From assembly GCA_902785945.1 (NCBI GenBank), contig CADAAR010000001.1:124001-188000 (forward strand): 64,000 nucleotides of DNA, read 5' to 3'. A program made the translations under genes and the position numbers. Shown piece after piece: positions 1 to 7,770 of the stretch. Positions within the stretch are counted from its first letter, which is position 1; every line of letters starts with the position of its first letter. The notes beneath the pieces are model-generated. The model had not been told where the DNA came from and did not search any database. It was given only the letters and a program-made list of their open reading frames with translations. Origin of the DNA: an uncultured Prevotellaceae bacterium (GTDB lineage: Bacteria; Bacteroidota; Bacteroidia; Bacteroidales; Bacteroidaceae).

Positions 1-743
1 TGAAGAAATTTACGATTAAACTGACCAAAAAGCATTTCCTCACTGGGTTCGCAGCCGTGGTGTTACTGCTTGCTATCGTGCGGTGGATATGGCCGTCGGT
101 AGCCAAACCACGCATTATTCTGAATGAAATAGCTGAAATCATCGAAGCTACGCCACTGAATCCTAATGGCCGTCCACATAAAATTCGTTCTGTGCCCAGC
201 TATGCCGTCGCTTTTCCTGATACCAATGCCGTTCAGTTGGTGGCAGCACAACAGTGGGGGGTGACACCTGTTCGCGACCGTGAGGATGCTGAAACCCGCA
301 AGCGCGAGTTAGTTTATATCGGCTCCAATCCTTATTATCATGTAGATCCGCTGTATTCCAGCATTCCGTATCTGGTGCCTCGTGCCGCCGTTCTTTTGCA
401 AGATATAGGCCAGGCATTCTATGACAGTCTGTATGTCAAGGGCGTACCTCTGCATAAGTTGATTGTAACTAGTGTACTGCGTTCACAGGAAGATGTAGTA
501 AAGCTTCGTCGTCGCAATGGCAATGCCACCGAGAACTCGTGTCATCTTTATGGCACTACATTTGACATCTGTTACAATCGTTATAAAACGGTGGAAGATC
601 CCGATGGTCCAACTCGTCGTCAGGTGCGCAACGACACTTTGAAATGGGTCCTCTCAGAAGTGTTGCGCGATATGCGTGAACACGGGCGATGCTTTATCAA
701 ATATGAAGTAAAACAGGGGTGTTTCCACATGACCGTTAGATAA
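1..743 (+). CDS. exported M15-like (DUF5715-type) protein, start cut by one base
   Basis: The reading frame is open from the first base, and the window starts with TG followed by AAGAAA in frame, so the ATG almost certainly begins one base upstream; the protein would be 247 residues. The N-terminus (MKKFTIKL, then a hydrophobic stretch at residues about 14-30) looks like a signal anchor or signal peptide. The core resembles the Bacteroidetes DUF5715 family, related to LAS/M15 peptidases: His182 and Asp189 form the HxxxxxxD zinc motif (SCHLYGTTFDI) and His243 near the C-terminus (FHMT) is the likely third ligand. A role in periplasmic peptidoglycan or peptide cleavage is an inference; an inactive binding protein is possible. 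It ends in front of a bidirectional terminator that also serves the opposing tRNA cluster. Confidence 0.72.
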   Translation, partial: KKFTIKLTKKHFLTGFAAVVLLLAIVRWIWPSVAKPRIILNEIAEIIEATPLNPNGRPHKIRSVPSYAVAFPDTNAVQLVAAQQWGVTPVRDREDAETRKRELVYIGSNPYYHVDPLYSSIPYLVPRAAVLLQDIGQAFYDSLYVKGVPLHKLIVTSVLRSQEDVVKLRRRNGNATENSCHLYGTTFDICYNRYKTVEDPDGPTRRQVRNDTLKWVLSEVLRDMREHGRCFIKYEVKQGCFHMTVR

Positions 744-777
744 GAATCAGTAAAATCTGTATGACATAAAAATAAGA

Positions 778-810
778 CCTGCAATCTTACTTGCAAGCCT
801 TTTTGTTTTG
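778..810. terminator. bidirectional terminator
   Basis: CCTGCAA (778-784) pairs with TTGCAAG (791-797) around a six-base loop. Reading rightwards the hairpin is followed by CCTTTTTGTTTT; reading leftwards it is followed by TCTTATTTTTATG. It can therefore end both the M15-like gene and the minus-strand tRNA transcript. Confidence 0.7.
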
Positions 811-812
811 TG

Positions 813-883
813 AGCGGAATACGGGAATCGAACCCGCCTCCCAGGCTTGGGAAGCCCGTGCACTACCGATGTGCTAATTCCGC
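813..883 (-). tRNA. tRNA-Gly (anticodon CCC)
   Basis: Cloverleaf on the minus strand: acceptor GCGGAAT/ATTCCGC, D-arm GCAC...GTGC, anticodon stem CGGGC/GCCTG around loop TTCCCAA (anticodon CCC), T-arm GCGGG TTCGATT CCCGT, discriminator U. CCA is not encoded. Last gene of the four-tRNA cluster. Confidence 0.93.
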
Positions 884-909
884 AGATTCCTGAATTCCAA
901 TCTTTTAGG

Positions 910-982
<73 letters not shown>

Positions 983-998
983 AATCCTTTACCTTATG

Positions 999-1071
999 TA
1001 CACCCGCAGGGGCTCGAACCCTGGACACCCTGATTAAGAGTCAGGTGCTCTACCAACTGAGCTACGGGTGC
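999..1071 (-). tRNA. tRNA-Lys (anticodon CTT), copy 2
   Basis: Minus-strand cloverleaf with acceptor GCACCCG/CGGGTGT, anticodon stem CCTGA/TCAGG around loop CTCTTAA (anticodon CTT). The first acceptor pair is G-U as written. Identical in sequence to the gene at 1119-1191, exactly 120 bases away. Confidence 0.95.
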
Positions 1072-1085
1072 AATCAATTTTTCAA

Positions 1086-1113
1086 AAAGAAAGGAGGATC
1101 GCTTTCCTCCTTG
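1086..1113 (-). terminator. terminator-like hairpin between the two tRNA-Lys genes
   Basis: On the minus strand AAGGAGGA pairs with TCCTCCTT around a six-base loop and is followed by TCTTTTTGAAAA. This resembles an intrinsic terminator, or a processing hairpin, inside the tRNA cluster, so the distal three tRNAs may be made at a different level from the first. Confidence 0.55.
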
Positions 1114-1118
1114 TTTTG

Positions 1119-1191
1119 TACACCCGCAGGGGCTCGAACCCTGGACACCCTGATTAAGAGTCAGGTGCTCTACCAACTGAGCTACGGGTGC
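1119..1191 (-). tRNA. tRNA-Lys (anticodon CTT), copy 1
   Basis: Same sequence as 999-1071. It is the promoter-proximal gene of the cluster: its 5' end is at 1191, about 20 bases downstream of the promoter box. Confidence 0.95.
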
Positions 1192-1212
1192 ATCCTTTTT
1201 TCTAAGCGGGTG

Positions 1213-1244
1213 CAAAGGTAGTTACTTTTTTCGAACTGACCAAA
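1213..1244 (-). promoter_or_regulatory. Bacteroidetes-type promoter of the tRNA cluster
   Basis: Minus strand: TACCTTTG at 1220-1213 matches the TAnnTTTG -7 element and TTTG at 1244-1241 matches the -33 element, with a 20-base spacer. Confidence 0.75.
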
Positions 1245-1386
1245 TTTTTAGAGGAATATTTTCTAAAAAACTTATTATTTATCATAATGCCGATTCTGGA
1301 AAATTTGTATACGAATTATAATTTATGTCATCTATGCCATCTATGTGACATTCAAAATTCTATCTTTTCTGCGCTTTCTGTGGGAC

Positions 1387-2151
1387 TTAAAATAAATCCC
1401 GCTCGTCTAAAACTTTAAATTTCTCGCGCTTATGCCTAACTTCTTCCAAATTCAGCAGAAATGATGCAGTATCCTGTACGTTCGCTTTACAACAATCTAA
1501 TGTTTTACCTATAGGACTTATAACGGCACTACATCCACGGTAATGATTGTACGCATCATCTCCGACACGATTACAGCCAATCAGATACGCTTGATTTTCG
1601 ATGGCTCGTGCTCGCGTCAGAATCTGCCAAGCATTCTGACGACTTTCCGGCCAGTTGGCTACACAGATAATGGCATCATACGGATAAGCATCGCAATAAC
1701 GACTCCATACAGGAAACCTCATATCGTAGCACGTCAGCAGCAAAAATCTGAATCCTTCGTATTCCACCACTGTATGCTTATCCCCTGCAGTGTAATACTG
1801 ATCCTCATGACCATACGAGAAAAGATGATGTTTATCATAATATTGCAGAATCTCTTTTCTGCCATTTATAAAATAATGTCTGTTCCGATAGGTTCCGTCT
1901 ACGTGGATCGCCAGACTGCCACAAATGGAACATCTTAGCGTCTTGGCCTTTGTCTTCATCCATTCCAGCGCCATCGATTGCGACTCTTCCTCAGCGATGC
2001 CGAAGGGTTCCGTTGCAAAGCCCGTAGCCCACATTTCTGGCAATACATAGAGGTCTGCCCCGGGTTCCTGCGTCATCAGCGCCTCTGCCCTATCGATATT
2101 CACTTCAGGTCTTCCCCACTCTATATCTGTCTGCAAAATTGTTACCTTCAT
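1387..2151 (-). CDS. omega-amidase of the nitrilase superfamily (YafV/Nit2-like)
   Basis: 254 residues, the usual length of the family. The carbon-nitrogen hydrolase triad is visible: Glu39 in LPEMWATGF, Lys107 in YDKHHLF and Cys141 in TCYDMRFPVW. The context FPVWSR after the cysteine and the DKHHLF...GHE segment match the YafV/Nit2 branch, which deamidates 2-oxoglutaramate and 2-oxosuccinamate as a metabolite repair step in the cytosol. That substrate assignment rests on family knowledge. It lies 7 bases downstream of the trmN stop on the same strand, so the two are probably cotranscribed. No signal peptide. Confidence 0.82.
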   Translation of the reverse strand: MKVTILQTDIEWGRPEVNIDRAEALMTQEPGADLYVLPEMWATGFATEPFGIAEEESQSMALEWMKTKAKTLRCSICGSLAIHVDGTYRNRHYFINGRKEILQYYDKHHLFSYGHEDQYYTAGDKHTVVEYEGFRFLLLTCYDMRFPVWSRYCDAYPYDAIICVANWPESRQNAWQILTRARAIENQAYLIGCNRVGDDAYNHYRGCSAVISPIGKTLDCCKANVQDTASFLLNLEEVRHKREKFKVLDERDLF

Positions 2152-2158
2152 ATCGAAC

Positions 2159-2869
2159 TTATCTTATATAAAAGTCTTGTGTCAGTTCCCGATACCATTC
2201 ACTCCTCATATTCGGAGCAATCTCAATCACAACGTCCTTCTTAATTAACTCATTATGAGGTTTTTTACTTAATTCCAGTAAGTATCGCTTAATAGGTCTT
2301 TCTTCAATTGTTCTCACGCAAAATACCCGTGTCAGGAAGAAACCCGCAAGATGTGCCTCGCTCTCCAATTGTTGAAAGAAATTATTTGGTATAATCACCG
2401 AAAACAGCCCCTCTTCACTGAGCAAACGCCAAGCTGCTGCCATAAGGTCTCTATAGCTGAGTGACAACGTATGTCTTGCTTGTGTCCGTTGGTTATCTGG
2501 ACATAGTAAAGCATTGTTGAAAAACGGGGGATTACACACGATGGAATCGAACATTTCTGTCGTCTCAAATGCTTTAACATCTGCCATAAGAACCTTAATT
2601 CTATTTGAAAAGGGCGAATTTCTTACATTCTCAGCGGCCTGCAATACAGCCATTTCATCGATATCAATGGCAGTAACATGCGCCTCTGGATAACGTTGTG
2701 CCATCATCAGAGCTATGAGACCTGTTCCGGTACCAATATCTAACACACGTCCATCGTACTGATTCAACTCCGCCCAAGCCCCAAGTAACGTCCCGTCGGT
2801 ACCCACTTTCATTGCACATCTTTCTTGATGCACCACAAATTGCTTGAACTTAAAACTGTCTCTACTCAT
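2159..2869 (-). CDS. trmN: tRNA1(Val) (adenine(37)-N6)-methyltransferase
   Basis: Class I SAM-dependent methyltransferase. The N-terminal FKFKQFVVHQ...CAMKVGTDGTLLGAW block is diagnostic for TrmN6 (YfiC); motif I is DIGTGTGLIAL and the catalytic motif is NPPF. It methylates N6 of A37 in tRNA-Val. The frame stays open to 3028, but that extension lies inside the upstream gene; I chose the ATG at 2869 (MSRDSFKF), with the ATG at 2893 as the alternative, because homology begins just after it. About 236 residues, close to the E. coli protein. Likely in one transcript with the amidase downstream. Confidence 0.87.
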   Translation of the reverse strand: MSRDSFKFKQFVVHQERCAMKVGTDGTLLGAWAELNQYDGRVLDIGTGTGLIALMMAQRYPEAHVTAIDIDEMAVLQAAENVRNSPFSNRIKVLMADVKAFETTEMFDSIVCNPPFFNNALLCPDNQRTQARHTLSLSYRDLMAAAWRLLSEEGLFSVIIPNNFFQQLESEAHLAGFFLTRVFCVRTIEERPIKRYLLELSKKPHNELIKKDVVIEIAPNMRSEWYRELTQDFYIR

Positions 2870-2960
2870 ATTGTCTGCAATGATTTTTTCCATTAGGATG
2901 GGTAGCACATTATACAGATGCGAAGAAAGGAGTCCTTTATTTAAAGGTGAAAGGAACCAT

Positions 2961-4025
2961 CTAGACACCGGGGCCATAGATGGTGCGGAAGTCGTCGCGC
3001 ATGGAAATGACATAATAACCAGCCTCACGCCATTTGGTACCTAAAGAGAGTGCCTTTTCACGGTTAGCATGGTCGCGGGCGTCATCGTCGGCAATGAGCA
3101 TGAAGGCAGCAGAGTGGTACTTGGGGTTGCTCAGACAGTAGTTGTGCATGGCACTGTCGCCACCGCTATTACCAAACGCCAGCACGGGTACCTTGCCAAT
3201 CTCCTGGGCTATCTGGAGAACCTTGTTGGTCTTCAGGTTCTTGATGATCAGACTATCGGTGCGAATGATGTACTCCTCGCGTCCCAATGTGAAGTTGACA
3301 CCTTCCACTTTACCCTGTTTGCTCGACCTGAGCATAACATCCATGCCGATAACCCTGTTGGGCTGGATGCCGATAGACTCTACTAAAGCACGACAGATGA
3401 AACGGTCGGAACCTGAAACGACGTAATAGGTAAAGCCATTATCTTTCAGATAGTCGAACACTTCGAGCATGGGCTTATAGAAGCTCTGGCCATAGGTCAT
3501 TCCGGTGAAGCCGTTGGCTGGCTGTGCGGCGTAGGCTTTGACGTAGGCATCGAACTCGGCGAGAGTCATACCCGCATAAGCCTTGGCTGCCGCCCGAGCG
3601 TGGATCATGTCGAAATGGTCGGGCAGCGCTTTGCCGTCGCGAACAAAGTCGCGGATGGCCTGTGCTGCTTCATGCACATCGTCAGGCGCCTGATTACGAT
3701 AAGTAGGATCGTCGAGCACGCGGTATTCCAGCATGTTGTATTCAAAATAGGTGGGATAGAGTTCGCCCACGAAGGTGCCATCCATGTCAAAGGTGGCAAT
3801 ACGGTCTTCCTCGCTGATGAAGTTGGGCGACGAGGGGTTGGTGACATCCTTGACAAAATTCTGTAAAGCCATCAGCGCCTCGCAGTTGTTCCATAAGGTG
3901 AAATATTCCTTCGCTACAGGTTTTACTTCAGGGTTACTGTCATCCTTGTTACAGGATACCAGCATACTTGAACTGCAAACAAAGGTAAGTATGGTGACAA
4001 ATAGCCAGAATCGTGGGCGTTTCAT
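2961..4025 (-). CDS. HAD-superfamily phosphatase lipoprotein
   Basis: 354 residues. A signal peptide ends in a lipobox (MLVSC, Cys25), so the mature protein should be a membrane-anchored lipoprotein outside the cytoplasm. HAD motifs: FDMDGT with Asp80 as nucleophile and Asp82 as acid/base, VSGS for motif II, a distal lysine, and GNSGGDSAM for motif IV. The layout resembles the phosphoserine-phosphatase-like subgroup with a large cap between motifs I and II. The substrate cannot be read from sequence; a periplasmic scavenging phosphatase is the simplest guess. It sits 14 bases after the start of transcription direction neighbour DUF6057-like gene and may be cotranscribed with it. Confidence 0.8.
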   Translation of the reverse strand: MKRPRFWLFVTILTFVCSSSMLVSCNKDDSNPEVKPVAKEYFTLWNNCEALMALQNFVKDVTNPSSPNFISEEDRIATFDMDGTFVGELYPTYFEYNMLEYRVLDDPTYRNQAPDDVHEAAQAIRDFVRDGKALPDHFDMIHARAAAKAYAGMTLAEFDAYVKAYAAQPANGFTGMTYGQSFYKPMLEVFDYLKDNGFTYYVVSGSDRFICRALVESIGIQPNRVIGMDVMLRSSKQGKVEGVNFTLGREEYIIRTDSLIIKNLKTNKVLQIAQEIGKVPVLAFGNSGGDSAMHNYCLSNPKYHSAAFMLIADDDARDHANREKALSLGTKWREAGYYVISMRDDFRTIYGPGV

Positions 4026-4039
4026 ATTTCTTTTAATTT

Positions 4040-5230
4040 TTATTTGGCGTAATTATAATAATAGTAATAAGTCTGGCCGTACCAATCTTCGACCTTGCCC
4101 TTGCGCTCGGTGGCGTCGGGATATTTCCGCTCCAGTTCCTGAAGGTTGCGGTAATCTTCTTCCATCACAGGGTTGCGGTAGATGAGCACGGGGTGACGGC
4201 GCAGATGATTGTAGAGCGTGAGAGCCTCGCGGTAATGAAGGGGCAGACGGGCGGTGTCGAGAGAGTCACCTGATGTAGAGAACGACAGGAGAAGGGAAAC
4301 GAAGTCGTCGAGACGGCGATCAATCAAAAGACCACAGAGCTCGTAATCACGGGAAAGACCAAATGAACCGGATGAGCCAGATAATCTGGAATTTCCGGAA
4401 ATTCCAGAAACGAGTCTAAGATAGGTGCTGGGGAGCATGAGACGGGCCGGACGGGCTCTGAATGCATGATAGAGACTGTCAACGGGATAGCGCACAAAAC
4501 GAGATTCGCCACTGGTGGGAAGCATCGCACTGCTGGGGGCCACAATCGGATAATGGAACAGACGTTCGCCCAACTCTCCACGACGCGCCATCGCATACAT
4601 ACGGATCATCTGCAGGTCAGCATCGCTCTCGAGCGACTCCCATCCGGCATCGAGGGCTCCTTCGAAATCGCCATTCAAAAGACAACTCTCAGCCTTCATG
4701 CGATAATGGAACACAGCATTTGTATTGCTGATGGCTGCCACCATCACCATCATCAGAAATAGCACGAGCATGTTGATCCACATGGGGCGCGAGAAGAATA
4801 CCTTTGTACCCTTGTCGGGCTCGACATTCTGAATGTAACGCACCACGAGGCAGGCTCCAACCCACCCTATTAATACCAGCGGGATGAGAATCCACCAGAA
4901 GCCCCAGGCATAAGTCTGACGTATATCGGTGTTGATGGCCGAGATAAGCGCCAATGCCAGCATGGAGGGGAAATAAGTGAGGGCGTGACCACGATTAATG
5001 AGACGGAACACGGTATAGACCAACAGCTGCAGCACCTGGAGCAGGACTGTGATGAGCATAGCGCCCAACAAAGGATGGTATTCGGTACGACCATCACTAA
5101 CAACGTGCTGCGCAGCCGCCAGCACATCAGACTGGAATCCATAGAGCCAAAGAAAGGAAAAGGTGATAAAGACAATAGCACACATCCAACGGACGGTGCT
5201 ATTGCTTTGGAGATTCTTACGACCGCTCAT
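4040..5230 (-). CDS. polytopic membrane protein with soluble C-terminal half (DUF6057-like)
   Basis: 396 residues. Four hydrophobic segments are visible (about residues 14-35, 54-77, 85-130 as a pair, 150-170), followed by a soluble, tetratricopeptide-like region (KAESCLLNGDFEGALDAGW and onward). It resembles the Bacteroidetes family annotated as DUF6057; function unknown. A Ser/Gly-rich linker in the soluble half is encoded by DNA that contains a perfect 24-base palindrome, as if a short palindromic element had been inserted in frame. The C-terminus is rich in tyrosine. The start ATG at 5230 overlaps nothing; the glgB stop is at 5232, so glgB, this gene and the HAD lipoprotein are packed closely. 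Confidence 0.62.
   Translation of the reverse strand: MSGRKNLQSNSTVRWMCAIVFITFSFLWLYGFQSDVLAAAQHVVSDGRTEYHPLLGAMLITVLLQVLQLLVYTVFRLINRGHALTYFPSMLALALISAINTDIRQTYAWGFWWILIPLVLIGWVGACLVVRYIQNVEPDKGTKVFFSRPMWINMLVLFLMMVMVAAISNTNAVFHYRMKAESCLLNGDFEGALDAGWESLESDADLQMIRMYAMARRGELGERLFHYPIVAPSSAMLPTSGESRFVRYPVDSLYHAFRARPARLMLPSTYLRLVSGISGNSRLSGSSGSFGLSRDYELCGLLIDRRLDDFVSLLLSFSTSGDSLDTARLPLHYREALTLYNHLRRHPVLIYRNPVMEEDYRNLQELERKYPDATERKGKVEDWYGQTYYYYYNYAK
4377..4408. repeat. overlapping palindromes inside a coding region
   Basis: 4385-4408 is a perfect 24-base palindrome (first half TCTGGAATTTCC), overlapped on its left by a perfect 13-base palindrome CCAGATAATCTGG at 4377-4389. Both lie in the Ser/Gly-rich linker of the membrane protein gene. 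Confidence 0.85.
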
Positions 5231-5231
5231 A

Positions 5232-7289
5232 TTAGTTCTTCTTGAGGACTACTGCTGAACGGGCAGGAATATAGAGCTTGAGCCACTCCTTCTTGTCGTT
5301 GACATAGAGGGGATCGTAGTTCGTGAAGTGGGTCACCGAGTCGTCAGCGAAGCCATTGCCTCCGAAGTCCTTCGAGTCGGTGTTGAGTACCACATCGTAA
5401 GAACCTGTGGGCACGAGGAAACCGTAGTCGGTATAGCTACGCGTAGGTGAGAAGTTAAACACGAACACAAGGTCGCCACGCATGAAACAGAGCACCTGGT
5501 CACCATCGTCGTGCCAGATTTCTGTAACAGGGGTATCCTGGAAGTTCTTCACGCTCTTGATAACCTTGAGCATCTCTCTATCGAAATCGCCTAACCAGTG
5601 GTAACATAGGTCTTTATTGTCAACGAGGTTCCACTGACGACGCGCGTATTTATACGACCAACCATTTCCTTCACGAGGGAAGTCAATCCATTCGGGATGG
5701 CCGAACTCATTACCCATGAAGTTGAGATAACCGCCGTTGATGGCACCTGCCGTTACCAGACGGATCATCTTATGCAGAGCGATACCGCGCTGGGCCATAT
5801 CGTTGACATCCTTCTTGGCGAAATGCCAGTACATATCAGCATCAATCAAGCGGAAGATGATGGTTTTGTCGCCTACCAATGCCTGGTCGTGTGACTCGCA
5901 GTATGAGATGGTCTTCTCATCAGGACGACGATTCTTGACTTCCCAGAAGATGGAGCAGACGTTGATATCCTCATCGCGTACCTCTTTTATAGTCTTGATC
6001 CAGTAGTCAGGAATATTCATGGCCATACGGTAGTCGAAGCCGTAGCCACCATCCTCGAACTTTGCAGCAAGGCCGGGCATGCCGCTGACCTCTTCAGCAA
6101 TGGTAATGGCATTGGGATTAACCTCGTGGATGAGCTTGTTAGCGAGGGTGAGATAACAGATGGCGTTATCGTCCTCGTGGCCGTTGAAATAGTCACCATA
6201 GCCTCCGAAGGCTTCACCCAGACCGTGGGAGTAATAAAGCATGGAGGTGACGCCGTCGAAGCGGAAACCGTCGAACTTGAACTCCTCGAGCCAGTACTTA
6301 CAATTGGAGAGCAGGAAGTGGAGTACATCATCCTTGCCATAATCGAAACAGAGCGAATCCCATGCGGGATGCTCATGACGATCGCCTGGATAGAAGAACT
6401 GATTGGGGTCGCCACAGAGGTTACCAAGACCCTCGACCTCGTTCTTCACAGCGTGAGAGTGGACGATATCCATGATGACAGCCACACCGTTCTTATGGGC
6501 GGTGTCGATGAGTTCCTTCAGTTCCTCAGGTGTGCCGAAACGGCTCGACGGCGCAAAGAAACTTGACACGTGATAGCCGAAGGAACCGTAATATGGATGC
6601 TCCTGGATGGCCATAACCTGAATGCAGTTGTAGCCGTCCTTGATGACACGAGGCAGCACATTATCCTTGAACTCAGTATAGGTGCCCACCTTCTCTGCAT
6701 CCTGACCCATACCCACGTGGCACTCGTAGATGAGCAGCGGATTCTTCTTGGGCTTGAAGGTCTTTTTCTTCCACACGTAGGCTTTCTCCGGGTTCCAGAC
6801 CTGTGCAGAGAAGATCTTGGTATTGTCGTCCTGAATCACACGACGGCACCAGGCTGGGATGCGCTCACCTTCTCCCCCATTCCACTTTACTTTCATCTTA
6901 TAGAGCTGACCGTGCTTGATGGCTTTCTCAGAGAGCTTCAGCTCCCAGTTGCCGGTACCAGCAATGCGCTTGCAGCGGAATTTCTCATTCTCGGTCCAGT
7001 TATTGAAGTCACCAATCAGATAGATGTCTGTAGCGTTAGGGGCCCACTCACGGAATACCCAGCCCTTGGCGAGCTTATGGAGTCCGAAGTAGAGGTGTCC
7101 TGAGGCAAAGTCGGAGAGTTTTTTCTTGCCATTCTGCGTGAGTTGATTGATTTTCCACACAGCATGGTCATGACGGCCACGGATGGCAGCCTCGAAAGGC
7201 TCTAACCAACCATCATTACGAACCAATCCGATATGCTCGGGTTCTTTCTGGTCAACAATCTTTTTAGGGGTAGTCTTTTTCTTTGCCAT
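5232..7289 (-). CDS. glgB: 1,4-alpha-glucan branching enzyme, eukaryote-like GH13
   Basis: About 685 residues from the ATG at 7289 (MAKKKTTPKK); the open frame runs further upstream without homology. It makes alpha-1,6 branches in glycogen. The N-terminal CBM48 region (FREWAPNATDIYLIGDFN) precedes a GH13 barrel: nucleophile Asp345 in GFRFDGV, acid/base Glu399 in IAEEVSG, and the third acid in ESHDQ. The IAEEVSGMP block and the lack of long bacterial N-terminal repeats point to the GH13_8 type, which includes eukaryotic branching enzymes and is usual in Bacteroidetes. No other glycogen gene is in the window. Closely followed by the DUF6057-like gene. Confidence 0.93.
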   Translation of the reverse strand: MAKKKTTPKKIVDQKEPEHIGLVRNDGWLEPFEAAIRGRHDHAVWKINQLTQNGKKKLSDFASGHLYFGLHKLAKGWVFREWAPNATDIYLIGDFNNWTENEKFRCKRIAGTGNWELKLSEKAIKHGQLYKMKVKWNGGEGERIPAWCRRVIQDDNTKIFSAQVWNPEKAYVWKKKTFKPKKNPLLIYECHVGMGQDAEKVGTYTEFKDNVLPRVIKDGYNCIQVMAIQEHPYYGSFGYHVSSFFAPSSRFGTPEELKELIDTAHKNGVAVIMDIVHSHAVKNEVEGLGNLCGDPNQFFYPGDRHEHPAWDSLCFDYGKDDVLHFLLSNCKYWLEEFKFDGFRFDGVTSMLYYSHGLGEAFGGYGDYFNGHEDDNAICYLTLANKLIHEVNPNAITIAEEVSGMPGLAAKFEDGGYGFDYRMAMNIPDYWIKTIKEVRDEDINVCSIFWEVKNRRPDEKTISYCESHDQALVGDKTIIFRLIDADMYWHFAKKDVNDMAQRGIALHKMIRLVTAGAINGGYLNFMGNEFGHPEWIDFPREGNGWSYKYARRQWNLVDNKDLCYHWLGDFDREMLKVIKSVKNFQDTPVTEIWHDDGDQVLCFMRGDLVFVFNFSPTRSYTDYGFLVPTGSYDVVLNTDSKDFGGNGFADDSVTHFTNYDPLYVNDKKEWLKLYIPARSAVVLKKN

Positions 7290-7296
7290 AGTCTTT

Positions 7297-7743
7297 TTAT
7301 GCTTTAACTTTGAATATTGCTTTCTTAATCTCGTGTGCGTCAGTAATGCAGGGGGCATGACCGTCCTGCGGGAAGAAGATGGCCATTTGGCCGGGATTAA
7401 CTGTTACGTAAGTCTGGGCCTTCGTGTCACCATACTTCGTGATGTCTTTTTCGGCGTTGTACTCGAAATCGGGCAGATCCTGCAACGGGGTGTAGCCGAA
7501 GGTCTCGGCAGCAGAAATGGGAATCTGGATGTCGATCATCTCTATATGGGTTTCGAGAAAGGCCGTCTCCTTGGTACGCTGCGCAGCCACTTGCAGGTTT
7601 AAGAAGAGGTCCTTATCCTTGATAGGGTACTTGCCAGCCTCCAGGGTCTGGAGGTCGTGGTCTTTTAGGAATTCAATCACGTCAGCAAATAACGGGTTCA
7701 ATGTCACGTATTTGCTTAAATTTTTAATCGTATCAATAATCAT
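7297..7743 (-). CDS. YhcH/YjgK/YiaL family protein (cupin-fold, sugar anomerase-like)
   Basis: 148 residues, the usual family length. MIIDTIKNLSKY at the start, the HIEMIDIQ block, and GQMAIFFPQDGHAP near the end are family signatures; the His/Glu side chains of these blocks bind a metal in the cupin fold. Members include NanQ (sialic acid anomerase) and EbgC. Which sugar this one acts on cannot be told; no sialic acid genes are nearby. It precedes glgB by 7 bases on the same strand, suggesting cotranscription and perhaps a carbohydrate role. Confidence 0.82.
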   Translation of the reverse strand: MIIDTIKNLSKYVTLNPLFADVIEFLKDHDLQTLEAGKYPIKDKDLFLNLQVAAQRTKETAFLETHIEMIDIQIPISAAETFGYTPLQDLPDFEYNAEKDITKYGDTKAQTYVTVNPGQMAIFFPQDGHAPCITDAHEIKKAIFKVKA

Positions 7744-7770
7744 AGGATTATATTTTTAAGTTATTGTTTA

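Noticed and set aside
1340-1366. TGTCA...TGACA inverted repeat with tandem CATCTATG near the nitrilase gene end
   Set aside because: Short and without clear T-run or coding context; could be chance.
2870-3028. Upstream extension of trmN
   Set aside because: It runs into the HAD gene in another frame and has no family similarity.
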